A program made the translations under genes and the position numbers. Below the pieces are notes generated by a model. That model was given only the letters and a program-made list of their open reading frames with translations, did not search any database and had not been told where the DNA came from. This document shows positions 29,302 through 29,770 of a DNA stretch of 29,770 nt, piece after piece. How positions within the stretch are numbered: position 1 is the first letter of the stretch; the number at the start of each line of letters is the position of its first letter. Source of the stretch: a virus; the IMG/VR virus record IMGVR_UViG_3300020312_000307, positions 1-29,770 of that record; one strand, written 5' to 3'.

Positions 29302-29645
29302 TTACCTCTATTTACTATCTGCGACATTATACTGTAAACAGATATATCTTTAAATGAATCAATTAATGGCTCATTTGTAGGTGGTGTTTTTTTAACTAAA
29401 AATAAATTTATCAATCTTTGTGCCTTATCGTTTATTCTAACAATTAATGCACTCAAAGTTAAATCAATGTTACAATCATTTCCAACACCTGTACCTAAAG
29501 TTATATTGTGTGATCCATAGTCAAGCTGTTTTTCACAAAATAATTCATACTGCTCTTTTTGTATCTTCTTAAATTCTGTTGCCATTTCAGGATATTGTTC
29601 TTCTATTAATCTTACTGCTTGGTTTGGTTCTTTTATTAGATTCAT
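29289..29645 (-). CDS. DUF1599-type nucleotide-modification-associated protein, 118 aa
   Basis: Conserved blocks of the DUF1599/Nmad1 family are visible: KQLDYGSHNI (DYG at 42-44), VRINDKAQRLINLF (residues 69-82) and EPLIDSFKDISVYSIM (D96, D100, Y104). The family often sits with nucleotide-handling or base-modification genes in phages, but its reaction is not established. I chose ATG 29645 because it has AAGGAGA eight bases upstream; the longer ATG at 29696 lacks such a site and lies inside the preceding hairpin. The gene is preceded by an 11-bp stem hairpin at 29665-29702, which could control it. Confidence 0.75.
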   Translation of the reverse strand: MNLIKEPNQAVRLIEEQYPEMATEFKKIQKEQYELFCEKQLDYGSHNITLGTGVGNDCNIDLTLSALIVRINDKAQRLINLFLVKKTPPTNEPLIDSFKDISVYSIMSQIVNRGKWGI

Positions 29646-29664
29646 TTGTATCTCCTTAAATTTA

Positions 29665-29702
29665 AGAGGTGCAGCCGAAACAAAGGAAAAAGCCACACCT
29701 CT
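29665..29702 (-). promoter_or_regulatory. Leader hairpin before DUF1599-type gene
   Basis: On the minus strand AGAGGTGTGGC (29702-29692) pairs with GCTGCACCTCT (29675-29665), 11 base pairs including two G-U wobbles, with a 16-base loop. The loop contains TTCCTT, complementary to the AAGGA of the downstream ribosome binding site (29657-29651), so a loop-SD interaction is possible. The hairpin follows the stop of the partial gene (29717) and precedes the start at 29645. Confidence 0.45.
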
Positions 29703-29716
29703 CTGTTAGCTAACTT

Positions 29717-29770
29717 TTATATAACTTTGCCTTGTTTTTGATTGGTTATAAATTCATCTTTTATCTTTTT
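29717..29770 (-). CDS. Partial gene at the right edge (last 17 codons)
   Basis: An open frame enters from the right edge and reads KKIKDEFITNQKQGKVI, ending at TAA 29717-29719. Only the C-terminal 17 residues are inside the window, so nothing about function can be said. It is separated by the leader hairpin from the DUF1599-type gene. Confidence 0.55.
   Translation of the reverse strand, partial: KKIKDEFITNQKQGKVI

Noticed and set aside
1-29770. CRISPR arrays, tRNA genes, insertion sequences and integrase/attachment sites
   Set aside because: I looked for regularly spaced repeats, cloverleaf-like segments with a TTCRA arm, transposase motifs and tyrosine-recombinase motifs and saw none; tRNA scanning software would be needed to be certain.

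Overview
The window is a contiguous piece of an AT-rich, tailed double-stranded DNA phage genome with siphovirus architecture. Every confident gene lies on the minus strand, so transcription runs from right (about 29.8 kb) to left (1). The evidence for a phage is a full packaging, head and tail series: small and large terminase, portal, Mu F/G-like head proteins, scaffold, major capsid protein, connector, tail tube, frameshifted tail chaperone, tape measure and tail tip. No integrase, tRNA, IS element or CRISPR array was seen. Strong GGAG-type ribosome binding sites, the very low GC content, and tiny conserved phage proteins such as those at 10586-10687 and 10522-10599 suggest a phage of an AT-rich, probably aquatic bacterium that uses Shine-Dalgarno initiation. 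The host cannot be named from this sequence.

Layout in transcription order. (1) 29770-24211, DNA metabolism and control: a DUF1599-type nucleotide-modification protein, a coiled-coil protein, two PD-(D/E)XK nuclease-like proteins, an SSB/DUF736-like protein, a Cro/CI-type HTH protein, a C5-cytosine methyltransferase, a DUF4373-type replication initiator with iteron-like repeats inside its gene, small membrane proteins and a RusA-like resolvase. (2) 24227-19067, packaging and portal: a ParB-like/DPPY methyltransferase fusion, TerS, TerL, portal and minor head genes. (3) 19012-10263, capsid and appendages: scaffold, major capsid protein, small virion-associated genes, a LamG-domain adhesin, an M15-type endolysin followed by a holin candidate, and fibre-like proteins. 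(4) 10259-1209, connector and tail: adaptor, tail terminator candidate, tail tube, G/GT chaperones made by -1 frameshifting, a short tape measure, a 951-residue tail-tip protein and two distal tail genes. (5) 1208-1, a control-like intergenic region followed by another set of small early-type genes, consistent with a circularly permuted map.

Genes are packed so tightly that most junctions are TAATG or ATGA overlaps, which implies translational coupling along long polycistronic messages. At least nine short genes (20-51 codons) were recovered by hand from apparent gaps.

The most interesting signals are: the tail-chaperone frameshift (nine A residues, then a 139-codon open frame with no ATG); a second in-phase A_AAA_AAC heptamer near 24863-24869; a 20-bp repeated, dyad-containing iteron-like element inside the replication initiator; a palindrome-centred possible divergent promoter region at 1001-1208 with a plus-strand 20-residue hydrophobic ORF; a hairpin that holds a candidate start codon in its loop just after the capsid gene; and a plus-strand-oriented terminator inside an otherwise minus-strand region.
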